Source: Breoghania sp. L-A4 (GTDB lineage Bacteria; Pseudomonadota; Alphaproteobacteria; Rhizobiales; Stappiaceae). Taken from it: a stretch of 64,000 nucleotides of DNA. The position numbers and the translations under genes are program-made. Positions 34,468 to 42,731 of this stretch are shown piece by piece. The stretch lies in assembly GCF_003432385.1 (NCBI RefSeq), contig NZ_CP031841.1:1899579-1963578 (forward strand). Direction: 5' to 3'. The stretch's first letter is position 1; each line of letters starts with the position of its first letter. The notes under the pieces were generated by a model. It saw only the letters and a list, made by a program, of their open reading frames with translations. It searched no databases and was not told the DNA's origin.

Positions 34468-35622
34468 CTACTTGTCCTTCACGATTTCACGGACACTCAT
34501 TGTCCTCGACTTGCTGTGGCCCGCGATCTCTTCGGACCAAATCTGGTGGATGAGATCAACTTCTTCCTCTGTGATCAAGCTTTGTCCAGTCTCCTCCTCC
34601 AAGCCGCGGAGCCGTTCGAAAACCTCAGCGCGGGTCTGGAGGGTAAAGGGGCCAGGGATAAACGTTCCGCCATCCGTAATCGTGATGCGGCCGTCACGTC
34701 GCCGGGCTTGGCGGCGCTCCTTCTCGTTGCGGATCGAAACCAGCCAGTCCCGGAAGTCCAGAAGGGGCGTGAATTCGGCGTAACCGGACTCTACGAAGCC
34801 CTCAAGGCTCCGGTCTTTCTCCACAACCGTGCAGGTCCAGCAGCCAAAGCGCGAGGACGTCGTACCGCAGGACGGTGCATCATCCTTGGAGGTGACGACC
34901 GGGCACTCCCCACCGCTTGCATTGCGATAGAGACCGATAAGCTTGAGATGCGAACCGCCCCAAGGCGGTTCGTTAAGGGCCAGAAACTCCCAGACATCAT
35001 CGGTATGCAGTTCGACAATGGGTCGAAAGACCATGCAGCCAACAAGATCGTTGTGCTTGTTCAGGCGCTCTCCATTGTCATAGCGCCCTACCGAGGCGGC
35101 GCGCGTCGCGCTCTCTGATCGGCGCACCCCGAGCAGGAGAACAACCTTTCCGGCTTGGTCAACCTGGCTCTTGATGTACCGGCTGGTGGGAAGGATTTTC
35201 ATCCGATCTGTACACCAGCGGAACGAGCGATTCGGGGAAGGATAGCCCCGGCCAATCAGGTTTACCCAGAAGGACTGGTCCGGCGAAGGCCGCGTGATCT
35301 TGGTGATGACCGGAAGCCTGAACGCGCTGGCCGCTCCTTCGATCTCTTCCATGCTTTCGATGATGTGCTGGACGACAAGAGGGCTTTCGACCAGAGTGTC
35401 GTTGGCCACTACGTGCACCGGACGCGTGCGCTGCGAAGGTGGAAGGGACAAAAGCATCTCGAACACGAGATGCGTGACCAGTGTGCTATCCTTGCCCCCG
35501 GAATAGCCGATGATCCAAGGCCAATCGTGATCTTGGCGATACTCATCGAGTAGTTCTGCCTGAATAGCATCAAAGAGCGCTGCGCTCTCATCTTCAATGG
35601 CGAGTGCTTCAGCGCCGTCCAT
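34468..35622 (-). CDS. dndC: DndC, PAPS-reductase-like phosphorothioation protein
   Basis: A 384-residue protein and the first gene of the operon; ATG 35622 has GGGGGA eight bases upstream. The PP-loop SGGKDST lies at residues 41-47. Cysteines in FRWCTDRMK and in CPVVTSKDDAPSCGTTSSRFGCWTC can hold the 4Fe-4S cluster that carries sulfur from a cysteine desulfurase to DNA. DndC activates DNA with ATP and delivers sulfur into the backbone with DndD and DndE. It is somewhat shorter than many DndC proteins. dndA is missing, so a host IscS-type desulfurase is presumed to supply sulfur. Confidence 0.92.
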   Translation of the reverse strand: MDGAEALAIEDESAALFDAIQAELLDEYRQDHDWPWIIGYSGGKDSTLVTHLVFEMLLSLPPSQRTRPVHVVANDTLVESPLVVQHIIESMEEIEGAASAFRLPVITKITRPSPDQSFWVNLIGRGYPSPNRSFRWCTDRMKILPTSRYIKSQVDQAGKVVLLLGVRRSESATRAASVGRYDNGERLNKHNDLVGCMVFRPIVELHTDDVWEFLALNEPPWGGSHLKLIGLYRNASGGECPVVTSKDDAPSCGTTSSRFGCWTCTVVEKDRSLEGFVESGYAEFTPLLDFRDWLVSIRNEKERRQARRRDGRITITDGGTFIPGPFTLQTRAEVFERLRGLEEETGQSLITEEEVDLIHQIWSEEIAGHSKSRTMSVREIVKDK

Positions 35623-35818
35623 CAAACTACTGTCCCCCTTGTGTAGGCGCGATTCACTCGCTTTATCTGTGTCTTGTGTAGCAGTCTCCGCGACCCACTG
35701 TAAATTGGAGATGTCGCCAGAGCCGAGCCGATTCTGTGCTGGGCGGCCGAGAATGACGCTTGTGCGGCCCGTGTGGGCGTCAAGGGCGCCGAGTAAGCAA
35801 GCTTGATGGTTGTTCCGA

Positions 35819-36175
35819 TCACTCCACCGGAACCGGCTCCAGCAACCGCGCCAGCGTCACCTCCGGCCCCTGTCGCCCGTCCAGGATTGCCTCGACGATG
35901 TCGGGCGCGAGCAGAGTTAGCTGCAGGACGCGGGTCATGTAGGAGGAGGCGATCCCTTCGCGCTCGGCAAGCTCGGCGATGTTCGTGAACTCGCCGGATT
36001 CCAGCATGCGTTTCCAGCGAAATGCGCGGGCCAGCGCCTTGATCAGCGTGTTGTCGGTCTTGCGCTTTTGAGGCGAGTCCTCAGACAGCTGCATCTCCTT
36101 GCGCCCGCCGCGCTTCACGACACGGAACGGGACATGGAGTGTCACCGTCTCGGGGATCGGCGTCGCGCGGGTCAT
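35819..36175 (-). CDS. Small helix-turn-helix protein of the recombinase cassette
   Basis: A 118-residue protein starting at ATG 36175, which overlaps the recombinase stop (ATGA). The central segment NIAELAEREGIASSYMTRVLQLTLLAPDIVEAILDGRQ is a helix-turn-helix of the KorB/ParB type often encoded after phage-type serine recombinases in alphaproteobacteria. It probably binds DNA, perhaps as a recombination directionality or regulatory factor. That role is inferred only from position. Confidence 0.75.
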   Translation of the reverse strand: MTRATPIPETVTLHVPFRVVKRGGRKEMQLSEDSPQKRKTDNTLIKALARAFRWKRMLESGEFTNIAELAEREGIASSYMTRVLQLTLLAPDIVEAILDGRQGPEVTLARLLEPVPVE

Positions 36176-36971
36176 GCTGCCGCGCCCATGTCGCCGGCCG
36201 GCAACTCGCGCGCGAGGCCGTGGAGGCCATCCACCCGCAGCCGAATGTCGAGCCCCTCGGCGCCGATATCGACTCTCTCGATCAGCAGCGCCACGATGCG
36301 CGCCTGCTCGGCGGGAAAGAGTTCGTCCCACAGCGGGTCAAGCTGTTGCAGGGCGGCGCGGGCGTCGGCCTCGGTGATGTCGCCGTCTTGCGCCCGGGCC
36401 GCCTTCCAAGTCCCCGCCACGATCTCGGGCTGGCGGAACACGACGCGGAACTGGTTGATGACGGCGGCTTCGATCTCGCCCGCAGGAACGCGTCCGACCG
36501 GACACGACCCTGCGCCATGCTTCAATACCGTCTGGCTGACGTAATAGCGGTAGAGTTTCCCACCCTTCCGGGTATGCGTCGGCGAGAACGCGGCACCGTC
36601 CGGGCCGAACAGCAACCCTTTCAGCAGCGCGGGCGTGTCGGCGCGGGTGCGGGCGGCGCGCTTTCGGGGCTCTCTTGCAGAATGACGTGGACCTTGTCCC
36701 ACGTCTCGCGGTCGATGATGGCCGCGTGCTCGCCGGGATAGCTGTCGCCCTTGTGGACCGCTTCGCCGATGTAGGCGCGATTGTTCAGCATCCGGTAGAG
36801 GTACTTCTTGTCGATCCGGTTGCCGCGCGGCGTGCGGATACCGCGCGCGCCGACCTTCCGCGCCAGTTCCGTGCAGGATCCGATCTCGAGGAAGGGGGCG
36901 AAGACCCAGCGGACATGCTCGGCGCGCTCATCGTCGATGACCAGCTTCCGGTTCTCGACGCGGTAGCCGTA

Positions 36972-37813
36972 GGTCACATACTCATAAAACGGGATTCCCT
37001 TGGCGCGAGAGTTCTGATTCACTGACCATCATCAATGGAGGTCAGGATGGCTCGCTTCGATCTGACGGATTTCGAGTGGTCTGTGATACAGCCGCTTCTG
37101 CCGACAAAGGTGCGTGGGGTCCCGCGCGCCGATGACCGCAAGGTGCTGAACGGCATCTTCTGGCGGCTGCGCACGGGAGCGCCTTGGGCCGACATTCCGG
37201 CGCGCTATGGCCCGTACACGACCTGCGTCAACCGCTTCAACCGCTGGCGCAAGGCTGGCCATTGGGCACGCATTCTTGAAGCGGTATCAAATGCTTACGA
37301 CGGTGACGTGCAGATGATCGACTCGTCATCGATCCGCGTTCACCAGCACGCCGCCAACGGCCAAAAAAAGAGGAGCGATCCCGTTGCATGGGTCGCTCGC
37401 GCGGCGGACTGACCACCAAGATCCATGCGCTCGTCGACGCCGAGGGCCGGCCGATCCGCCTCAAGCTGACCGAAGGCCAGGCCCACGACGGACGCTCGGC
37501 CGCCGACATGTTCGAAACGCTCAAGGCCGGTCACATCCTGCTCGCCGACCGCGCCTATGACAGCGATGCCTTGCGCGCCGAAATGGCCGCGCGGGGCGCA
37601 TGGGCCAACATCCGCGCCATGCCGAACCGCGTCAAAACCTTCCCCTTCAGCCCCTGGGTTTATCGGCAACGCAACGCCGTCGAGCGTTTCTTTAGCAAAC
37701 TCAAACACTTCAGGGCCATTGCCACACGATACGACAAGCGCGACGCCAATTTTCTCGCGTCAGTCCAACTCGCTTCAATCCGCATATGGCTGCGAACTTA
37801 TGAGTCGGTCACC
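36972..37813 (+). mobile_element. IS5-family (IS427-group) insertion sequence, 842 bp
   Basis: Imperfect terminal inverted repeats are visible: left GGTCACATACTCATAA and right (reverse complement) GGTGACCGACTCATAA. The target dinucleotide TA is duplicated at 36970-36971 and 37814-37815, as expected for this group. The single transposase is encoded in two overlapping frames. The element interrupts the serine recombinase and appears complete, so it may still be active. Confidence 0.92.
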
Positions 37814-37816
37814 TAG
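37047..37816 (+). CDS. IS427-type transposase, made by -1 frameshifting
   Basis: Frame A starts at ATG 37047 (GGAGG five bases upstream) and encodes MARFDLTDFEWSVIQPLLPTKVRGVPRADDRKVLNG with the first catalytic Asp in VQMIDSSSIRVHQHA; it stops at 37412. Frame B, in -1, encodes GRSRGGLTTKIHALVDAEGRP, the second Asp in LLADRAYDSDALR, and the Glu in NAVERFFSKLKHFR. The join is a canonical slippery heptamer A-AAA-AAG at 37364-37370. The stop TAG at 37814-37816 is formed by the duplicated TA plus the next host base. Together the frames give a DDE transposase of about 256 residues. Confidence 0.9.
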
Positions 37817-38336
37817 GGCGGGACGCCGCCCATCCACATGCCCTTTCTGCGGCTCGCGGCGACCTTGTCGCGGATGCGTTCGGCCGTCACCTCGCGCTCG
37901 AACTGCGCGAACGACAGCAGGATGTTCAGCGTCAGCCGACCCATGGAAGTCGTCGTGTTGAACGACTGCGTCACCGAGACGAAGGTCACCCCGTTCCGGT
38001 CGAACACCTCGACCAGCTTGGCGAAATCGGCGAGCGAACGACTGAGACGGTCGATCTTGTAGACGACGACCACGTCGACCAGCCCGTCCTCGATATCCTC
38101 CAGCAACCGCTTCAGGCCGGGGCGTTCCAGCGTACCGCCCGAAATGCCACCGTCGTCATACTGATCGCGGACCAGCACCCATCCCTCGGACCGCTGGCTG
38201 GCGATGTACGCCTCGCAGGCCTCGCGCTGGGCGTGGAGCGAGTTGAACTCCTGCTCCAGCCCTTCCTCACTGGACTTCCGGGTGTAGACGGCACAGCGCA
38301 GCTTGCGGACGACCTTCGATTTCTCCGGCGGCTTCG

Positions 38337-38792
38337 TCATGTCCGCCCCCTGTGGTTCTTGAGCCCGAAGAAGACCCAGCCGTTCCAGCGCGTCCCGGTG
38401 ATGGCCCGCGCGATGGCGGACAGCGACTTGTAGGGCCGCCCCTGCCATTCGAAGCCATCGGCGGTGACGGTGACCACCTGCTCGACACCCTGCCATTCTC
38501 GCAGGAGGCGCGTGCCAGTGATCGGGCGGTCACGGTCGGCGCGGATGCCGCGCTTGGATCGGTCGCCGCCGTCCAGTTCCTCACCGAGCCGCTCCAGGCG
38601 CCGGACCGTCTCCGGTTTCAGTCCGCCATAGGCCAGTTCCTGGATACGATAGGCGATGCGGCTTTCGAGAAAGCGCCGGTTGAACGGCGGCGGCTCGCTG
38701 TCGAACAGGTCGCGCCACTGTTGCTTCAGATCGGGCGTCGGCGTGGTCTTGAGCGCGGCCAGGCGCGCGGGGATGGGATCGGGCTTGTTCAT
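38337..38792 (-). CDS. DUF2924 domain protein
   Basis: A 151-residue protein; ATG 38792 has GGAG seven bases upstream and the stop overlaps the recombinase start (ATGA). DUF2924 features include PPPFNRRFLESRIAYRIQELAYGGL, GTRLLREWQGVEQVVTV, and FEWQGRPYKSLSAIARAITGTRWNGWVFFGLK. The family nearly always precedes a phage-type serine recombinase. DNA binding in excision or integration is a reasonable guess, but no activity is known. Confidence 0.88.
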   Translation of the reverse strand: MNKPDPIPARLAALKTTPTPDLKQQWRDLFDSEPPPFNRRFLESRIAYRIQELAYGGLKPETVRRLERLGEELDGGDRSKRGIRADRDRPITGTRLLREWQGVEQVVTVTADGFEWQGRPYKSLSAIARAITGTRWNGWVFFGLKNHRGRT

Positions 38793-38992
38793 GCATTTCT
38801 CCGGTGAGTTGGAGTTGCATGACGGCATTGGTCGGGCGGATAGTGTAGGCAACGTTCTCCAGTATCGTCAGATACTTCGCCCCCATCCCGCATCCGCAAC
38901 CGAACCAGCCCGAGCGCCAGCAAGCGGCACAGCTCGGCGCGACGCTCGGCGGCGGGCAGCTGGTCAGGTGGGAGCGGATTGGGACGTTTCAT
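38789..38992 (-). CDS. Small hypothetical protein of the recombinase cassette
   Basis: A 67-residue protein starting at ATG 38992: MKRPNPLPPDQLPAAERRAELCRLLALGLVRLRMRD, then CLHYPPDQCRHATPTHRRNA. Homologues of this form commonly sit directly upstream of DUF2924 in the same cassette. Its stop (TGA, 38789-38791) overlaps the DUF2924 start codon by three bases (ATGA). Function unknown. Confidence 0.7.
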   Translation of the reverse strand: MKRPNPLPPDQLPAAERRAELCRLLALGLVRLRMRDGGEVSDDTGERCLHYPPDQCRHATPTHRRNA

Positions 38993-39180
38993 GTCTCGTG
39001 GCCGTGTTCGGTGGTGGATACCGAACAAAAGCCACCCGGCCACCCGGGATGGGACATCTCATGAAAGCGGGATCAGGAAATGCGAACAGGAAGAGAACAT
39101 CAGGGCTTGCCGATCACGGATTTGTCCATGATTATCGCAGGTTGAATCAAGCAAGAGCAGTAGTTCGTTGAGGTAAGATC

Positions 39181-39357
39181 ATGGCGCGTAAAGCAACTCC
39201 GATCAGTCCCCTTGTCCTGGCGCTGATCGAGGATGCGCGCGTGGCTCTTGCCCCAGCGATTCTCTCGGCCCGGGAGGGAGGTGATAGTCACCGCAGTCCC
39301 CAGAGACGACATCGCGGTGTCAAGCGCCGAGCACGGCCCCGCAATCGCGATCTATAG
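39181..39357 (+). CDS. Small basic hypothetical protein
   Basis: A 58-residue frame with GAGG upstream: MARKATPISPLVLALIEDARVALAPAILSAR followed by an arginine-rich tail. It lies in the stretch where the start of the RuvC-like gene should be. It may be real or a product of rearranged DNA; I have no family match. Confidence 0.3.
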   Translation: MARKATPISPLVLALIEDARVALAPAILSAREGGDSHRSPQRRHRGVKRRARPRNRDL

Positions 39358-39384
39358 TCCAAATCAGCATTTCCGGAGATTTAT

Positions 39385-39912
39385 ATGGTACGCGCCCCGG
39401 CCAGAACTTGCCCCAATCTTTCTCGGCTATTCGACGATGCAGAGCCGGAACTGCTGTCTGGATTTCTTGAGAGCAAGGCTTTCGAGAGGCTGATCCGCGC
39501 CCATGACGGCCAGATCACCAGCGGCACCGTCTCGCTGCGCCCCGGCCGCTTCGACGGCGGTGGTATGCGCTACCTCCGTTTCACCAACTGGCTAACCGAG
39601 ATCGACCGGCTGTCCGGTCCTGTCGCCGCGATCTGGTTCGAGGAAGTCCGCCGCCACGCGGGCACCGACGCGAGCCACATCTACGGCGGGCTCATGGCCA
39701 CGCTGACCGCATGGGCCGAGCTGCGCGGCGTGCCCTACGAGGGCGTCCCGGTCGGCACGATCAAGCGTCATGCCGCAGGCAAGGGCAACGCCGACAAGGC
39801 CACGATGGTCGCCGCCGTCCGTGCCCGCGGCTTCAGCCCGGCCGACGACAACGAGGCCGACGCCATCGCCATCCTGCTCGGGGCGATCGAGACGAACGGA
39901 GGTGTCGCATGA
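39385..39912 (+). pseudogene. RuvC-like endonuclease lacking its native N-terminus
   Basis: From about residue 35 the protein reads AHDGQITSGTVSLRPGRFDGGGMRYLRFTNWL, IWFEEVRRHAGTDASHIYGGLMATLTAWAELRGVPYEGVPVGTIKRHAAGKGNADKA and FSPADDNEADAIAILLGA. This is the phage RuvC-like Holliday-junction nuclease family. The normal start, a strand with the first catalytic Asp (of the form LALDLGTTTGW), is replaced by an unrelated 34-residue segment (VRAPARTCPNLSRLFDDAEPE). With that aspartate missing the enzyme should be inactive. A ribosome site (CCGGAGAT) precedes ATG 39385, so a protein may still be made. Confidence 0.75.
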
Positions 39913-39913
39913 G

Positions 39914-40108
39914 ATGGCACCCCATGGCTACGGCGGTCGGCGCCGCGATCCCGAGCAGGTCAAGCGCGAGGACTGGCGGGAACAGGGCGTCCTCGCGGTC
40001 TCCGCCGATGACGACCGCCTCATCTGGCCCGAGCGTGAACTGGTCCGCCAGCTGGGCGAGAAGCTCTACGGCCCGCGCCCTTCCGACAGGGAGGCGCATC
40101 ATGGCTGA
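39914..40108 (+). CDS. Small prophage protein, unknown function
   Basis: A 64-residue charged protein (MAPHGYGGRRRDPEQVKREDWREQGVLAVSADDDRLIWPERELVRQLGEKLYGPR) that begins just after the RuvC-like stop and overlaps the start of the next gene by eight bases. This packing and its even composition support translation. The same small gene appears to be a standard part of related alphaproteobacterial prophages. Function unknown. Confidence 0.65.
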   Translation: MAPHGYGGRRRDPEQVKREDWREQGVLAVSADDDRLIWPERELVRQLGEKLYGPRPSDREAHHG

Positions 40109-40482
40109 TCGTGAATGGACCGCCGACTGTGTCGCCGATCATTTCGAGGAGGCGTTCCGCACCCCGCGCAAACTGCCGCCAGTGAAGGCGCCAGGGCTAC
40201 TTCAACACCTGGCCCGACATCTTGCACACCAGCCGCGAGATCGCGGCGATGGAACCGCAGCCGATGCGGGTCTGGCCCTCGGCCGCCGCGATCACCCGGC
40301 TCGAGCAGACCTTCGACTGGGTGCTCTGGATCGAGGAGGCGGAGCGCAAACTGGTCTGGTCTCGCGCGGCCCGCGTGCCGTGGAAGCAGATTAGCGGAGA
40401 ACTCGGTTGCGACCGCACGACCGCATGGCGGCGTTGGCAGCTGGCGCTGACCAAGATCGCTGCGCGCCTGAATGCACAGTGA
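40101..40482 (+). pseudogene. DUF6362 family protein, frameshifted
   Basis: ATG 40101 starts MADREWTADCVADHFEEAFRTPRKLPPVKA. The family continuation, GYFNTWPDILHTSREIAAMEPQPMRVWPSAAAITRLEQTFDWVLWIEEAERKLVWSRAARVPWKQI ending in TTAWRRWQLALTKIAARLNAQ, is in the +1 frame. The shift lies at about 40188-40196 and requires one base less (or two more), unlike the other shifts in this window. DUF6362 is a phage helix-turn-helix-type protein found near terminase genes. Intact length would be about 126 residues. Confidence 0.75.
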
Positions 40483-40899
40483 CTCCAATGTGTTGCAACA
40501 CTTTTTCCTTCGACATCTGCAACATGATCGTGCTATTCCGAAGGCAAGATGGGGAGAGTGCGCTGGAAAGCCCGCTCTCCCCTTTGCGTTGACGGGGGCC
40601 TGCTGGACCCCGGTATCCAGCGGGGGTCCGGCCGGGGTCCAGCCCACGGCAGTTTCCGGTTCCTTCCTGGCGATATTCGTATGCTGGCGGGCGAAGCGCG
40701 GGACATCGCCAGCGACAGGGCCGGATTTTTGGGAAGCCACCCGGAAGCCGGATCCACCCGAGCCCCGCGCAAACCCCAATGAACGCTGGCCTTCGGGCTG
40801 GATAGCCCTGACGCCGCTGGACCCCGCGTGGAGTCCGGCGCGGCATCCGGTGTCCGGAGTCCGGCCAGCATCCACCTGAACATCGGGAACCACCCGCCC
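40483..40899. repeat. Gene-free segment with gtccgg/ggacccc repeats
   Basis: About 415 bp with no convincing gene. It holds many copies of gtccgg and ggacccc and short dyads such as gctggaccccggtatccagc (about 40602-40621). Similar repeat-rich spacers lie before this methyltransferase in related prophages. A regulatory or packaging role cannot be judged. Confidence 0.4.
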
Positions 40900-42234
40900 A
40901 TGACGCTGAGCTTCGCCCCGGACACGATCGAGATGTGGCCGCTGGCCAAGCTTCAGCCCTACGCGAAGAACGCGAAGGCGCATGGCGCGGACCAGGTCGC
41001 GAAGATCGCCGCCAGCATGGCGGAGTTCGGCTGGACGGTTCCCTGCCTGGTTGCCGAGGACGGCGAGCTGATCGCCGGGCACGGGAGAGTGCTGGCCGCG
41101 ACGCAGCTCGGTCTGGCCGAGGCGCCAGTGATCGTGCTGGGGCATCTGACCGAGGCGCAGCGGCGGGCTTACCGCATCGCGGACAACAAGCTGACCGAGC
41201 TCAGCACCTGGGACGAGGCGCTGCTGTCGGCGGAACTGAATGACCTGCTGGCCGAGGATTTCGACCTGTCGCTGGTCGGCTTCTCCGACGGCGAACTCGA
41301 CAAGCTGCTGGCCTTCGTGCCGGAGGTGGACGGGCAAGAAGGTGGCGCCGGGGGCTCCGTGCCGCCGGTGACCATCCCCGAGCCGCCGCGGAATCCGGCC
41401 TCGCGCACCGGCGATCTGTGGATCCTCGGCGACCACCGGCTGCTCTGCGGGGACTCGACCAGCCACGACGATGTGCGTCGCCTGATGAATGGCGAGCGCG
41501 CGATCCTGTTCGCGACCGACCCGCCTTATCTTGTGGACTATGACGGCTCGAACCACCCGACCCGGAACAAGGATTGGTCGGCGTCCTACGGTACGACCTG
41601 GGACGACAGTTCGCAGGGCGCGGAGCTCTACGACGGCTTCATCGCTGCGGCCGTGGCCGAGGCCATCGCCGAGGACGCCGCCTGGTATTGCTGGCACGCC
41701 TCGCGTCGCCAGGCGATGCTGGAAGCCTGCTGGGAAAAGGCAGGCGCCTTCGTGCACCAGCAGATCATCTGGGTGAAGGACCGCGGGGTTCTGACCCGCT
41801 CCCATTACCTCTGGAAGCATGAGCCCTGTTTCATGGGCTGGCGGCGTCCGAACCGCCCGCCGAAGGTGGCCGATCAGACGCTGCCCTCGACCTGGGAGAT
41901 GCCGTCCTTCGCCAAAGACGAGCGCCCCGACCATCCGACGCCCAAGCCGCTCGACGCCTTCGGCATCCCGATGCGCCAGCACGTCGCCCGCGGTGGCCTC
42001 TGCTACGAGCCGTTCTCGGGCTCCGGCTCGCAGATCATGGCGGGCGAGGCCAATGGCCGCCGCGTCTTCGCGATGGAAATCAGCCCCGCCTATGTCGATG
42101 TCGCCGTTGAGCGCTGGCAGGCCGCGACCGGCCGCGACGCGATCCTCGACGGCGACGGTCGGACCTTCGCGCAAGTGAGAGCCGAGCGGCTGGGCGAGAA
42201 CCCGGCCGCGCGGGAAAAGGAACTAGGACTCTAG
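40900..42234 (+). CDS. ParB-domain DNA methyltransferase (N4/N6 type)
   Basis: A 444-residue protein. Residues about 5-110 are a ParB/sulfiredoxin-like nuclease domain (MWPLAKLQPYAKNAKAHGADQVAKIAASMAEFGWT, IAGHGRVLAATQLG). The second half is an adenine-N6/cytosine-N4 methyltransferase with the catalytic DPPY (FATDPPYLVDYDG), a target-recognition segment and the S-adenosylmethionine motif YEPFSGSGSQIMAG near the C-terminus. The order is the beta/group N6-N4 type common in phages and prophages. It is probably an orphan enzyme that protects phage DNA; no nuclease partner lies next to it. The start is uncertain because an in-frame ATG at 40828 is also possible. Confidence 0.9.
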   Translation: MTLSFAPDTIEMWPLAKLQPYAKNAKAHGADQVAKIAASMAEFGWTVPCLVAEDGELIAGHGRVLAATQLGLAEAPVIVLGHLTEAQRRAYRIADNKLTELSTWDEALLSAELNDLLAEDFDLSLVGFSDGELDKLLAFVPEVDGQEGGAGGSVPPVTIPEPPRNPASRTGDLWILGDHRLLCGDSTSHDDVRRLMNGERAILFATDPPYLVDYDGSNHPTRNKDWSASYGTTWDDSSQGAELYDGFIAAAVAEAIAEDAAWYCWHASRRQAMLEACWEKAGAFVHQQIIWVKDRGVLTRSHYLWKHEPCFMGWRRPNRPPKVADQTLPSTWEMPSFAKDERPDHPTPKPLDAFGIPMRQHVARGGLCYEPFSGSGSQIMAGEANGRRVFAMEISPAYVDVAVERWQAATGRDAILDGDGRTFAQVRAERLGENPAAREKELGL

Positions 42235-42244
42235 AAGCAGTCTG

Positions 42245-42661
42245 CTACTGTGATGGGATTGGATAGACAGTCGTGGTGTACGAACAGTCGATGTAGAAGA
42301 CCTGCCCGATTTGATCATATCCGCCGCCGCTTTCAGCGTGAAGACTGGCACACATCGATGTAGGTGCTAGGAGCCCACCGATTGGAACGCCCTGAGCACT
42401 TGTGCTCGCCTCCCGGCACCAGTGAGTTCTAGGCGAGTTGATGCTAGCGATCTGGCCGCTAACGGACTGTCCTGCCGCAAAATAGCTTCCCTCAGGCGCG
42501 TTGGCGCAAACGATTCCATCCGCAGTGCAGCCACGGCCATCAGCTGGCTTTCTGCATTCAACTCGTAGGTTAAAGGAATGGGATTCTTGCGCAATTACTT
42601 GCGAACTCACTACGGACGAAAATGCGCCAACTGCAAACGCGGTAAAAAAAAGTGCTTTCAT
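42245..42661 (-). CDS. Secreted cysteine-rich hypothetical protein
   Basis: A 138-residue protein with a clear signal peptide (ALFFTAFAVGAFSSVVSSQVIA) and five or six cysteines in a small soluble domain (VECRKPADGRGCTADGIVCANAPEGSYFAAGQ ... THWCREASTSA ... DCSYTTTVY). It lies antisense between two methyltransferase genes, where the N-terminal half of the second one has been lost, and its GC is lower. I do not recognise the family. It looks like a cargo gene carried by the prophage. Confidence 0.65.
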   Translation of the reverse strand: MKALFFTAFAVGAFSSVVSSQVIAQESHSFNLRVECRKPADGRGCTADGIVCANAPEGSYFAAGQSVSGQIASINSPRTHWCREASTSAQGVPIGGLLAPTSMCASLHAESGGGYDQIGQVFYIDCSYTTTVYPIPSQ

Positions 42662-42731
42662 GTGGGCCTCCTATCGCCAATGCACAATCTAAAGTTGCCA
42701 CAGACCGAGTAATTTACCTAACGTAAAATAG

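Larger units (their letters stand above)
36172..38340 (-). pseudogene. Large serine recombinase, split by an insertion sequence
   Basis: The N-terminal part (38340 to 37814) has the resolvase catalytic domain: LRCAVYTRKSSEEGLEQEFNS with the active serine, YKIDRLSRSLADFAKL and the long helix. It ends at GGVPP where the IS begins. The second part (36971 to 36172) resumes exactly at YGYRVENRKLVIDDERAEHVRW and continues through the recombinase domain, a zinc-beta-ribbon-like region and a coiled coil. Removing the IS and one TA copy rejoins the codons perfectly. A further one-base deletion lies in the run 36666-36669. It was the integrase of the element. It is preceded by overlapping DUF2924. Confidence 0.88.

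Noticed and set aside
40099..42174. 691-codon minus-strand open frame opposite the ParB-methyltransferase
   Set aside because: Arg/Gly/Val-rich shadow; the plus strand carries DPPY and ParB motifs.
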